Shown here in pieces: positions 1-6,908 of a DNA stretch of 16,298 bases. This DNA comes from Gammaproteobacteria bacterium. Lineage in GTDB: Bacteria > Pseudomonadota > Gammaproteobacteria > Steroidobacterales > Rariloculaceae. The notes under the pieces are model-generated. The model had not been told where the DNA came from and ran no database searches. It saw only the letters and a list, made by a program, of their open reading frames with translations. Where the stretch lies: positions 1-16,298 of the forward strand of contig SMWC01000089.1 in NCBI GenBank assembly GCA_004357505.1. The letters are read 5' to 3'. Made by a program: the position numbers and the translations under genes. Every line of letters begins with the position of its first letter. Position 1 is the stretch's first letter.

Positions 1-52
1 CTTCGAATGGAATTATCCACGGAGCCGGCGCTCCCGTTAGCGGCCTGCCAGC

Positions 53-1438
53 TTAGATTTGGATTACCCGGCCGCCGTTCAGGATTCCGTTCGGGTCGAG
101 TGTTCGCTTGAGGCGACGCATGAGCTCTAGCTCTTCGTCGTTGCGTGAATAGTGGAGATACGCTCGCTTAAGCGTGCCGATGCCGTGTTCTGCGGAAACT
201 GAGCCTTGGTAGTCGCCGGTGATTTTGTAGACCGTGTCCAGGATCTGATCGATGTCGCTCTCGACACCGGTCGTAATAAACAGATGTAAGTTGTTGTCGC
301 CGACGTGGCCGAAGACGAGATTCGTGATGAGGTCAAATTGTGCCGCGAGCGCTTTGTCGATCTGTTCGACGAATCCGGGCATGTCGGTGACAGTCATGCT
401 GACATCGAGACTCGCGTAAGGCATCAAGCCAGGTGTGATTTCGGCAATACCATCGCGAATTGCCCAGAACGTTTGTACGTCTTTCTCCGACTGAGCGATG
501 ACAGCGTCCTGTATGACACCTGACTCCAACGCCGATCCCAGTGCGTTCTCAAAGCGTTCTGTGTCATCGGCTGAGTCGGTCCCTTCGGTTTCGATAAGCG
601 CGTAGAGCGGAAAGGTACGCTCGAACGGCGAACGAAGCTTCTCGACGTGCTCGATCACGTAATCAAAATACGACGCCCACATCACCTCGTACGCACTTAG
701 TGAGTCACCCATCTTGGTCTGCATCTGTCTAAGTAGTGCGACGACATCTGCGAAAGACGCTAACGTACACAGCGCCGTACACTTGCTTGGTAGTCTCGGG
801 AAGAGCCTGAGCACGGCACGTGTGACCACGCCCAGAGTCCCCTCGGTACCGATAAACAACTGCTTCAGATCGTAGCCGGCATTGTTCTTCAACATTCGGT
901 TCATCGAGCTGATCACCGTGCCGTCGGCCAGAACGGCTTCGAGTCCCAGGACCAGATTCCGGGTCATGCCGAAGCGTATGACCTGAGTTCCCCCGGCATT
1001 CGTCGCGATCAATCCGCCGAGCTGGCAGGTGCCACGAGCGCCGAGGTCCAATGGGAAAAGCAGCCCGGCTGCTTCGGCCGCCTCCTGGATCACTTGCAGT
1101 GGCGTGCCCGCCAGCGCCGTTAGCGTCATCGAGGCCCGATCCAACGATTCGACGCCGGACATGCGCTCCAAAGACAAGGCTAACTCGCCCGCCTGCGGTG
1201 TTGCGCCCCCGGACAGGCCCGTCAGCCCGCCCTGGACGACGACAGGCTGCCTGGCCTCCGAGCAGTGCTTAAGAATAGTCGCGACGTCTGCGGTGGATCC
1301 CGGCAGGACAACAGCAAGTGGCTTCTGGGGATTCTCGCCGCTGAAATCGACAGCGTACTTGTCGCCGAGCTCCGGCCCGCTGAGGAGCGCATCCTCGCCG
1401 AGTTCTCGACTCAGCGTCGTCAGGAGTTCGCTTATGAT
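53..1438 (-). CDS. FAD-linked oxidase, GlcD / D-lactate dehydrogenase type, no canonical start codon
   Basis: This is a flavoprotein of the FAD_binding_4 plus FAD-oxidase_C family, which oxidises 2-hydroxy acids such as glycolate, D-lactate or D-2-hydroxyglutarate and passes electrons to the respiratory chain or a partner protein. The first in-frame ATG/GTG/TTG is a TTG at 1177, but the frame stays open and clearly homologous up to a TGA at 1454-1456. The extra 87 codons hold the FAD-binding motifs VLPGSTADV and QGGLTGLSGGATP. Counted from an ATC at 1438 the protein is 461 residues, the normal family size. The C-terminal half has HVGDNNLH (metal and substrate site), SAEHGIG and a DPNGILN end. 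The start is therefore an unusual ATC/ATA (1438 or 1435), or the 5' end has a mutation or sequence error. The exact substrate is not assignable, and no glcE or glcF is visible. Confidence 0.85.
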   Translation of the reverse strand: MISELLTTLSRELGEDALLSGPELGDKYAVDFSGENPQKPLAVVLPGSTADVATILKHCSEARQPVVVQGGLTGLSGGATPQAGELALSLERMSGVESLDRASMTLTALAGTPLQVIQEAAEAAGLLFPLDLGARGTCQLGGLIATNAGGTQVIRFGMTRNLVLGLEAVLADGTVISSMNRMLKNNAGYDLKQLFIGTEGTLGVVTRAVLRLFPRLPSKCTALCTLASFADVVALLRQMQTKMGDSLSAYEVMWASYFDYVIEHVEKLRSPFERTFPLYALIETEGTDSADDTERFENALGSALESGVIQDAVIAQSEKDVQTFWAIRDGIAEITPGLMPYASLDVSMTVTDMPGFVEQIDKALAAQFDLITNLVFGHVGDNNLHLFITTGVESDIDQILDTVYKITGDYQGSVSAEHGIGTLKRAYLHYSRNDEELELMRRLKRTLDPNGILNGGRVIQI

Positions 1439-1554
1439 ATCGGCACCGTTTACTCAGCTTGCTCGCGTAAGGATTGTGGGCATAAAGCGCGCCGGTGTCC
1501 AAATACCACTCGGCGAGTTGCCATCTGCCGTCTCTGCACCTAGGGTATGCGGCC

Positions 1555-2328
1555 ATGAGCAAGCTGACCAGCCTGTGCCAGGAGGTCTATTACGGCCTCT
1601 CACCTGCAGCACTGCGGGCGCGTTACGCGCTGGTGGTGTTCGATCTTTTCATCATTTCCTATTTCGTTGTGACGACGTTCATGCAGCCATACGAGTGGAT
1701 CGTCATAGCGGATATCACGATCGGGTCGCTCTTGGTCATAGATTTCCTGGGCCGTATGATCGCGCACCCTGACCGTGGCGCATTCCTGGTCAGGCCGATG
1801 AGTCTCATCGATCTGGTGGTCATCGGCTCGCTTTTCGTCCCGGCCACGTTCGGAAACGTAGCGTTTCTGCGGGTGGTACGGGCACTGCGGTTGATGCGGT
1901 CCTACGTCGTCATCCGCGAACTGCGAAGTCGTTCTCGCTTCTTCTCCAAGAACGAAGACGTGATCTACAGTGCGATGAATTTATTGGTTTTCATTTTCAT
2001 CGTGACGGCCGCGGTGTTTGTTTTACAAGTACGGGTGAACGATTCCATCAATAACTATGTCGATGCGCTGTACTTCACGATTGCAACCCTGACAACTACA
2101 GGATTCGGCGATATTATTCTCGTCGGAAGCACGGGTAGGCTGTTGGCCGTGATCATCATGATTGTCGGCGCGGCGCTCTTTATTCGCCTCGTACAGACGG
2201 TTTTTCTACCCAGCAAAGTTCGCCATGAGTGCCTGGACTGCGGCCTGACCCGGCATGATCAAGATGCCGTTCACTGCAAGCACTGCGGTCGGCAACTGCA
2301 TATCAGGACCAAAGGCGTTGCTGGTTGA
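1555..2328 (+). CDS. Six-TM voltage-gated ion channel with C-terminal zinc-ribbon motif
   Basis: This is a 257-residue inner-membrane cation channel of the Ion_trans (voltage-gated K+ channel-like) family. Predicted segments are S1 about 24-43, S2 48-68, S3 82-98, S4 101-118, S5 138-159, pore helix 168-180 and S6 194-216. S4 carries Arg106, Arg109, Arg112 and Arg115 at every third position, the pattern of a working voltage sensor. The selectivity filter reads TTTGFGD (180-186), a variant of TVGYGD that suggests K+ selectivity. After S6 a short tail holds Cys226, Cys229, Cys241 and Cys244 in a CxxC-x11-CxxC arrangement, probably a zinc ribbon. ATG 1555 is preceded by AGGG at 1542-1545; an in-frame GTG at 1495 lacks homologous protein before this Met. 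The gene diverges from the flavoprotein gene, and yfcG follows 30 bp downstream, perhaps co-transcribed. Confidence 0.88.
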   Translation: MSKLTSLCQEVYYGLSPAALRARYALVVFDLFIISYFVVTTFMQPYEWIVIADITIGSLLVIDFLGRMIAHPDRGAFLVRPMSLIDLVVIGSLFVPATFGNVAFLRVVRALRLMRSYVVIRELRSRSRFFSKNEDVIYSAMNLLVFIFIVTAAVFVLQVRVNDSINNYVDALYFTIATLTTTGFGDIILVGSTGRLLAVIIMIVGAALFIRLVQTVFLPSKVRHECLDCGLTRHDQDAVHCKHCGRQLHIRTKGVAG

Positions 2329-2358
2329 ACGACTCTTTCTGGATGTCACGGGATAGAC

Positions 2359-2991
2359 ATGATCGATTTATATACTTGGACCACGCCGAACGGCCGCAAG
2401 ATATCCATCATGCTCGAGGAATTGGGATTGCCTTATAACGCGATCGCCGTAGACATCGGACAAGGCGAACAGCACGACTCCGAGTTTCTTAAGATCAGCC
2501 CGAATAACAAGATCCCCGCAATTGTCGATCATGACACCGGTATCAGCCTGATGGAGTCAGGCGCTATCCTCATGTACCTGGCGGAAAAGACCGGGCAGTT
2601 CATGCCATCGTCCGGGGCCGCTAGATGGTCGGTCGTGGAGTGGCTCATGATGCAGATGGGTTCGGTTGGGCCGATGCTCGGCCAGACACATCACTTCGTT
2701 TTTTATCACAGAGGCGAGGCTCCCTACGCAGAGGAGCGTTACCGCAAAGAAAATGCGCGCATCTACCGCGTGCTCGATACACGGCTCGGCGAGCAGCAGT
2801 ACCTTGCCGGGGATTACTCGATCGCCGACATCGCCACTTGGCCGTGGATATCACGCTATCCGCGGCAGGAAATGAACCTGCATGATTATCCGAATCTGCT
2901 GCGGTGGTACCTTGAGCTCGCAGCGCGGCCAGCGGTGCAACGTGGTTACGTGGTGCCGAAGCAGGTCGAGGATATTCCGATCCCGGACTAG
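2359..2991 (+). CDS. yfcG: YfcG-type (Nu-class) glutathione S-transferase / disulfide-bond oxidoreductase
   Basis: This 210-residue cytosolic protein is close to E. coli YfcG, a Nu-class GST that binds two glutathiones or GSSG and shows disulfide reductase activity. The N-terminal thioredoxin-like domain (about 1-80) has TTPNGRK at 8-14, including the Thr9/Asn11 pair used in YfcG in place of the usual Tyr/Ser/Cys. It also has the cis-Pro motif NKIPAI (50-55) and the glutathione-binding ESGAI (66-70). The helical C-terminal domain has GPMLGQTHHF (104-113) and the N-capping box SIADIATWPW (154-163). Length and motifs are normal. A purine-rich GGGAT lies before the ATG. The stop codon overlaps the stop of the convergent methyltransferase gene. 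Confidence 0.93.
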   Translation: MIDLYTWTTPNGRKISIMLEELGLPYNAIAVDIGQGEQHDSEFLKISPNNKIPAIVDHDTGISLMESGAILMYLAEKTGQFMPSSGAARWSVVEWLMMQMGSVGPMLGQTHHFVFYHRGEAPYAEERYRKENARIYRVLDTRLGEQQYLAGDYSIADIATWPWISRYPRQEMNLHDYPNLLRWYLELAARPAVQRGYVVPKQVEDIPIPD

Positions 2992-3908
2992 CGGGCTTCG
3001 AGCAGGTCCGGCAGCGCATCGTGGAGCGCGCGGATATGATCGGGCGTCGTCCCGCAACAACCGCCAAGGAGCCGGGCACCCTGGCTCACCCACTGCGCCG
3101 CCGTCTGCGCAAAGTCTTCCGGTGACATGAGGTTCGTGAAGTTCCAGTTCGGCGCCGAGAAATCGCCGAGTTCCGGGTAGACACCGAGCGGACCGGACCA
3201 CCGTGCCCTGACCTCTTTAACAGCAGGCGCGACGGCCTCAGGATCGGTGTGCATGACATTCACGACGGCTGCGCCCAGCGGCAACAAGGTATCCAGAGGC
3301 TCGGCCAGCGGGGTATCCGGAAAATCGAAGCCTACCAGCGTCTCTGCGTCGGCGGCGAAGCGACAACTCACGCCCAACCAGACCGGCAGCCCGATTTCGA
3401 GTGCGGCTTCCATCGCCATGACGGCGTGCCGGGTATCTTCCATCATTTCCAACGCGATCAGATCCACACCGCCCTCAGCCAAAACGTCAGCCAACTCCCG
3501 ATAGCCGTCGCGTTCCTTGGTCGCCTCGGGGTAAGCTGCCACATCGAGACCTGGCGGCATGCAGGAGATCGAGCCGGCAATGGCGACCGCACTCTGGGCC
3601 GCCATATCGCGTCCCTCGATGGCTGCCTCGATGGCCAGCGCATTCACTCGGGAGAACTCGTCGCCGAGACCGGCTGCCTCGAGGACGAAACGGCTGGTAC
3701 CAAAAGTATTGGTCGTGATGATCTCGGCACCCGCGCGGATGTAGTCCGCGTGGATCTCACGGAGCAGTTCCTTGTGAGTGTAGGCGGCGACGCCGCTCCA
3801 CGCGTCCCGGTTCATCGCAACGCCGCGGCGCTGCAACTCACTGCCGGTACCACCATCGAGTAAAACGATGTCGTCGGCGCGCAGTCGATTCAGCCACGTC
3901 TCGTCCAT
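2988..3908 (-). CDS. Homocysteine S-methyltransferase family protein with altered zinc site
   Basis: This is a 306-residue (beta/alpha)8-barrel protein of the homocysteine S-methyltransferase family (MmuM, BHMT, N-terminal domain of MetH). The family moves a methyl group to the zinc-bound thiol of homocysteine. Visible motifs are LLDGGTGSELQRRG (16-29), ADYIRAGAEIITTNTFG (54-70), IALEMMEDTRHA near 151-162 and LGGCCGTTPDHIRAL near 281-295. Cys284 and Cys285 match the last two zinc ligands. The first ligand, normally Cys in an Asn-Cys motif on an earlier strand, is replaced: the sequence there is VVNVMH (215-220), with Val218 in place of Cys and His220 nearby. Activity on homocysteine is therefore uncertain. 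The gene is convergent with yfcG and divergent from the DUF1684 gene (94 bp between starts). No other methionine gene is adjacent. Confidence 0.88.
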   Translation of the reverse strand: MDETWLNRLRADDIVLLDGGTGSELQRRGVAMNRDAWSGVAAYTHKELLREIHADYIRAGAEIITTNTFGTSRFVLEAAGLGDEFSRVNALAIEAAIEGRDMAAQSAVAIAGSISCMPPGLDVAAYPEATKERDGYRELADVLAEGGVDLIALEMMEDTRHAVMAMEAALEIGLPVWLGVSCRFAADAETLVGFDFPDTPLAEPLDTLLPLGAAVVNVMHTDPEAVAPAVKEVRARWSGPLGVYPELGDFSAPNWNFTNLMSPEDFAQTAAQWVSQGARLLGGCCGTTPDHIRALHDALPDLLEAR

Positions 3909-3971
3909 GCTCGGTATGTTATCTCAGTTACAAGACCTGCCCCAGGTGGCAACCGCCTGAGGAAAACTGCG

Positions 3972-3977
3972 TATACT
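3972..3977 (+). promoter_or_regulatory. Candidate -10 box (TATACT) for the DUF1684 gene
   Basis: TATACT lies 25 bp before the ATG at 4003 in the 94-bp gap between two divergent genes, a fitting place for a sigma-70 -10 element. No good -35 hexamer is present 16-18 bp upstream, so the call is tentative. Confidence 0.3.
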
Positions 3978-4002
3978 CGTGTGAGCGTTAAGAGAAGTGA
4001 CG

Positions 4003-4935
4003 ATGCGTTTAGTCCTGATCATATCTGGTTGCTTAGGTTCGTTCGGCTGTGGACCTTACCCGGCTGCTGTACAGGAGGTGGCCGCCGTACAGGATGTGGC
4101 TGCCTACCGGGAGTCGGTTACGAGTTGGCATGCGGCACGCGTCGAAGGCCTGAAAGCTGCGGATGGATGGTTGAATCTAGCGGGGCTCTACTGGCTCAAC
4201 GAAGGCTCAAACACATTCGGTTCCGGTGTCGATCAGGACCTCGTTCTACCCGCGGGCCGTGTTCCTGTTCACGCCGGAGAATTCGTTTTGCGGGGTGATC
4301 AGGTGACCGTGCACGTCGCGCCCGGAGTCGACGTGACGAGCATGGGCCGAGCCGTGGATCAACTCCTGCTTCGTGACGATGAGGGCGGAGATCCGACGAT
4401 ACTGACCCACGGGACTCTCGCATTCTTCGCGATCAAGCGTATGGACCGCATCGGGATTCGTTTGCGCGACTACGAGCATCCCGCCCTGGACGCGTTCCCC
4501 GGGATAGAAACTTATCCGATCGACACCTCCTGGCGCGTCACCGCGAAACTCAGACTCTATCCCGAGCCTCGACGCGTCGCTGTCGCCACGGTAGTCGAAG
4601 GCTTGGGTTGGGATCCGCTGGCGCCCGGCGTCGTGGAGTTCGAGTACGACGGTGAGCAGCACACGCTGGAAGTCTTTGAGTCCGGCGAGGATTTTTTTAT
4701 TCTGTTCGCCGACGCGACGAACGGGATAGAAACCTATCCCGCGGGCCGATTTCTCTCCGCGGAACGCGTGAATGCCGATGGTCTCACCGTGCTCGATTTC
4801 AACAAGGCCTATAATCCGCCTTGCGCTTTCAACGATTTCGCCACCTGCCCGCTGCCGCCGCGGCAAAATCATCTCGAGATCGCGATCCCGGCCGGCGAGC
4901 GATTCAGCGACGCGCTGCACGCGCCGGCTATCTGA
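4003..4935 (+). CDS. DUF1684 family protein, probable lipoprotein
   Basis: This is a 310-residue protein of the DUF1684 family (PF07920). The biochemical role of the family is not known to me. The C-terminal signature is clear: LDFNKAYNPPCAFN, then FATCPLPPRQNHLEIAIPAGE, with the conserved Cys-Pro and Asn residues. An earlier WLNLAGLYWLNEG is also typical of the family's N-terminal part. A short hydrophobic signal segment ends at Cys16 (GSFGC), so the protein is probably an exported lipoprotein, although the lipobox is weak. ATG 4003 is chosen because AGAGAAG (3991-3997) sits 5 nt before it; an in-frame GTG at 3997 would add two residues and overlap this ribosome site. The phrase GIETYP occurs twice (about 165 and 242) with nearly identical DNA. 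Confidence 0.82.
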   Translation: MRLVLIISGCLGSFGCGPYPAAVQEVAAVQDVAAYRESVTSWHAARVEGLKAADGWLNLAGLYWLNEGSNTFGSGVDQDLVLPAGRVPVHAGEFVLRGDQVTVHVAPGVDVTSMGRAVDQLLLRDDEGGDPTILTHGTLAFFAIKRMDRIGIRLRDYEHPALDAFPGIETYPIDTSWRVTAKLRLYPEPRRVAVATVVEGLGWDPLAPGVVEFEYDGEQHTLEVFESGEDFFILFADATNGIETYPAGRFLSAERVNADGLTVLDFNKAYNPPCAFNDFATCPLPPRQNHLEIAIPAGERFSDALHAPAI

Positions 4936-5146
4936 CCAACGCTTGAGTTTGCCGATACGCCGGCACCCGAAGTGTCAAGAAGTCTCGAGAGACTCAAAAT
5001 CACTGTCGTTCAGAAGTTATACTAGGCGCTAAGATCACGACTTGGGCATTGAACTTTAGCCGGGCTGGTGCATCATAGACATCGCCGTACCGGGGAAGAA
5101 CCCGGGCCAGCGCCCCACATAGCGTAGCGCGATTCAGGAGAACCGC

Positions 5147-5701
5147 ATGAAAAACAAGTACCTTACGAGCTATATGCTGGCGATTGCGAGTCTCGTATTC
5201 CTCGCTTGTACCAGTACCGCGCAGGATGGCACCGTGGTCGGTGCGGCCACATCACGCTTCGATCCGGTCGAGGGCAACGTTCGCCGGCCGGACTTCACGC
5301 TTAACGATGTGCAGGGCCAGTCCCGTACGATGGACGAGTGGGATGGCAAGGTCTTGCTGGTCGATTTCTGGGCAAGCTGGTGTGTCCCGTGCCGGCATGA
5401 GATGCCGCTGTTTAATGAGCTCAGAGCGAAGTACGGCGATCAGGGCTTCGAGGTAATCGGGGTGGCCGCGGACGAGCTCGAGAAAGTCGAGAAATTTCTA
5501 GCCGAAGTTCAGGTCGATTTCCCAATCGTCTATGGGGAGATGTTCGACGTGATGGATCTCAGTGCCGAATACGGGAACGCATTTGGCGGCCTGCCATTCA
5601 GTACATTTGTCGATCGTGACGGCAATATGCGCTATGTCCAGAAGCCGGGCGAAATGTCTTATGAGGAAGCCGAGGAAGTTCTCCTGCGTTTGCTGAACTA
5701 A
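5147..5701 (+). CDS. TlpA/ResA-like thiol-disulfide oxidoreductase
   Basis: This 184-residue exported thioredoxin-fold protein of the TlpA/ResA/AhpC-TSA-like family reduces or isomerises disulfides outside the cytoplasm, for example in cytochrome c maturation. A hydrophobic N-terminus (about 5-20) ends in FLAC (Cys21), which could be a lipoprotein or a simple signal-peptide site. The active site is WASWCVPC (Cys79, Cys82). The cis-proline motif is GGLPFSTF (Pro150), and the central segment FEVIGVAADE matches the TlpA family insert region. AGGAG at 5136-5140 stands 6 nt before the ATG, a strong ribosome site. The 211-bp leader before it has two small hairpins but no convincing terminator or promoter. 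No cytochrome c biogenesis gene is nearby, so the partner is unknown. Confidence 0.9.
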   Translation: MKNKYLTSYMLAIASLVFLACTSTAQDGTVVGAATSRFDPVEGNVRRPDFTLNDVQGQSRTMDEWDGKVLLVDFWASWCVPCRHEMPLFNELRAKYGDQGFEVIGVAADELEKVEKFLAEVQVDFPIVYGEMFDVMDLSAEYGNAFGGLPFSTFVDRDGNMRYVQKPGEMSYEEAEEVLLRLLN

Positions 5702-5760
5702 TCCTTGGGCCGCCCGTTCGGGCGCGAAACAACCACTGAGGGTGCGTTTGCCGTTCGAAC

Positions 5761-6798
5761 ATGATGAGCAGCTCTCCGGCTTCACCGACTGGGGCAACGG
5801 CCGGCCGAACTCAGCCTGAGCTTCTAGTCGGCCTAAACGCCGTTATCCTTGCCGTTACTCAAGATCAGCCTAGAGTGCTGAGCGTGGGGCCACAGACAGC
5901 TAGTCTCGGTGATGTTGCTGCGAAGCCGGAGGCCACTTCGCGTGCCTTGCCGTTCGGTCCCTTCGATCGTGAGCACGATCGGACACTCGAATTGTGCATG
6001 CGCGAGACCGTGCGCAAGGAAACGGGTATCGAGCTCGGTTACGTTGAGCAACTCTATACGTTTGCCGACAAGGGACGAGATCCAAGAGAGAGTTCGGGCG
6101 GTAGCCGGGTCTTGTCGGTTGCCTACCTGGCTTTACTCCAGGAGGGAGTGCTGTCAGGCGTCGAAGATGCGACCTGGGAAGATTGCTACGAGTTCTTCCC
6201 ATGGGAGGATTGGCGTGGCGGAAAGCCGGCCCTGATCGATGAGATTGAGGCGGCTCTGATGGAATGGGCCGGCCGGGTGGAGCAGACTTCTGCCGGCTCC
6301 GATTACCGGGAACGAATCGATATTTGTTTCGGGCTCGGTGATGTCGGCTGGGACGCATATAGAGTGCTCGAACGGTACGAGTTGCTCTATGAAGCCAAGC
6401 TGGTCGCTGAGTATTGGCTGGACCGGGGTCAGTCACCGACGAGCCGGATAGCCGAGCGTTTTGGGCGGCCGATGGCATTCGATCATCGGCGGATTCTTGC
6501 CACTGGCCTGGGCCGGGTGCGAGGCAAGCTGCGTTATCGGCCCGTTGCGTTTGAGTTGATCCCCGAGACGTTCACGCTGCTGCGTCTGCAGCATGCGGTG
6601 GAGGCGATCTCGGGGCTGCGGTCTCACAAGCAAAATTTTCGCCGCCTCGTGGAACGTAGCGGCCTGGTGGAGGGAACCGGGAGCAGAGAAGCTAAGACAG
6701 GCGGTCGCCCGGCGGAGTTGTTTCGCTTTCGTCGCGCCGTCCTGCGCGAGCGCCGGGCGCCGGGGGTGGCAACGCTCAGATCGCCTCGAACCCCGTAA
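5761..6798 (+). CDS. nadQ: NadQ/NrtR-like regulator of NAD synthesis (degenerate Nudix domain plus winged helix)
   Basis: This 345-residue protein belongs to the COG4111-type branch of Nudix-related regulators (NadQ, related to NrtR), which control NAD biosynthesis operons. The N-terminal domain starts at GLNAVILAV (24-32) and has LPFGPFD (63-69), then RETVRKETGIELGYVEQLYTFADKGR at about 81-106 (seen in two parts, RETVRKETGI and ELGYVEQLYTF). This is a Nudix helix that lacks the full REx2EExG set, so hydrolase activity is unlikely. The C-terminal part (about 275-335) has LRLQHAVEAISG, NFRRLVERSGL and GRPAELFRFRR, the winged-helix DNA-binding signature of this group. It lies 110 bp before nadA, whose promoter carries a palindrome. 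ATG 5761 and ATG 5764 have no close Shine-Dalgarno; a stop at 5737-5739 bounds the frame. The first 23 residues are low-complexity and may reflect a 5' frameshift. Confidence 0.88.
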   Translation: MMSSSPASPTGATAGRTQPELLVGLNAVILAVTQDQPRVLSVGPQTASLGDVAAKPEATSRALPFGPFDREHDRTLELCMRETVRKETGIELGYVEQLYTFADKGRDPRESSGGSRVLSVAYLALLQEGVLSGVEDATWEDCYEFFPWEDWRGGKPALIDEIEAALMEWAGRVEQTSAGSDYRERIDICFGLGDVGWDAYRVLERYELLYEAKLVAEYWLDRGQSPTSRIAERFGRPMAFDHRRILATGLGRVRGKLRYRPVAFELIPETFTLLRLQHAVEAISGLRSHKQNFRRLVERSGLVEGTGSREAKTGGRPAELFRFRRAVLRERRAPGVATLRSPRTP

Positions 6799-6809
6799 CA
6801 TAAGCTGTC

Positions 6810-6839
6810 GCGTCTGGCGTCTGGCGTCTGGCGTCTGGC
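6810..6839 (+). repeat. Four tandem copies of the heptamer GCGTCTG
   Basis: GCGTCTG occurs four times without a break (6810-6816, 6817-6823, 6824-6830, 6831-6837), followed by a partial GC. The repeat starts 11 bp after the nadQ stop and its 3' end overlaps the candidate -35 region of the nadA promoter. Slipped-strand copy changes would be possible in such a tract. Confidence 0.95.
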
Positions 6840-6865
6840 AGGGGGTTTTACGGCTGTGTTATACT
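6835..6865 (+). promoter_or_regulatory. Candidate sigma-70 promoter of nadAB
   Basis: A good -10 hexamer, TATACT, is at 6860-6865. A weak -35, CTGGCA, at 6835-6840 is separated by a 19-bp spacer, slightly long. It would start transcription near 6872, just before the palindrome at 6876-6896 and about 35 bp before the nadA start codon. Confidence 0.5.
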
Positions 6866-6875
6866 GGCTCCACCC

Positions 6876-6896
6876 TTATACTCGTTATGAGTACAA
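6876..6896 (+). promoter_or_regulatory. Palindromic operator candidate for the NadQ-like regulator
   Basis: Arms TTATACTC (6876-6883) and GAGTACAA (6889-6896) are separated by GTTAT. They match as an inverted repeat at 7 of 8 positions. The site sits between the likely transcription start and the nadA ribosome site, where a bound repressor would block nadAB. From memory, NadQ sites before alphaproteobacterial nadABC operons have a similar TATACTC/GAGTATA form. The assignment rests on the palindrome, its position and the neighbouring regulator gene. Confidence 0.65.
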
Positions 6897-6908
6897 GTGG
6901 AGGCCATG

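Noticed and set aside
1495..1554. Upstream GTG start for the channel gene, adding 20 residues
   Set aside because: The added residues are not hydrophobic or family-like, and ATG 1555 has a ribosome-site-like AGGG at a fair distance.
3971..3990. TATACTCGT followed by GAG upstream of the DUF1684 gene, resembling the nadA palindrome
   Set aside because: The spacing between the half sites is one base shorter than at nadA and the right arm (GAGCGTT) does not pair with the left arm, so it is more likely only a -10 box.
4981..4994. Inverted repeat AGTCTC-GA-GAGACT in the leader of the TlpA-like gene
   Set aside because: Short arms, tiny loop and no T run; it could be a protein site, but nothing else supports that.
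5711..5724. Hairpin CGCCCG-TT-CGGGCG after the TlpA-like gene, as a terminator
   Set aside because: The loop of two bases is too small and no run of T follows, so an intrinsic terminator is not supported.
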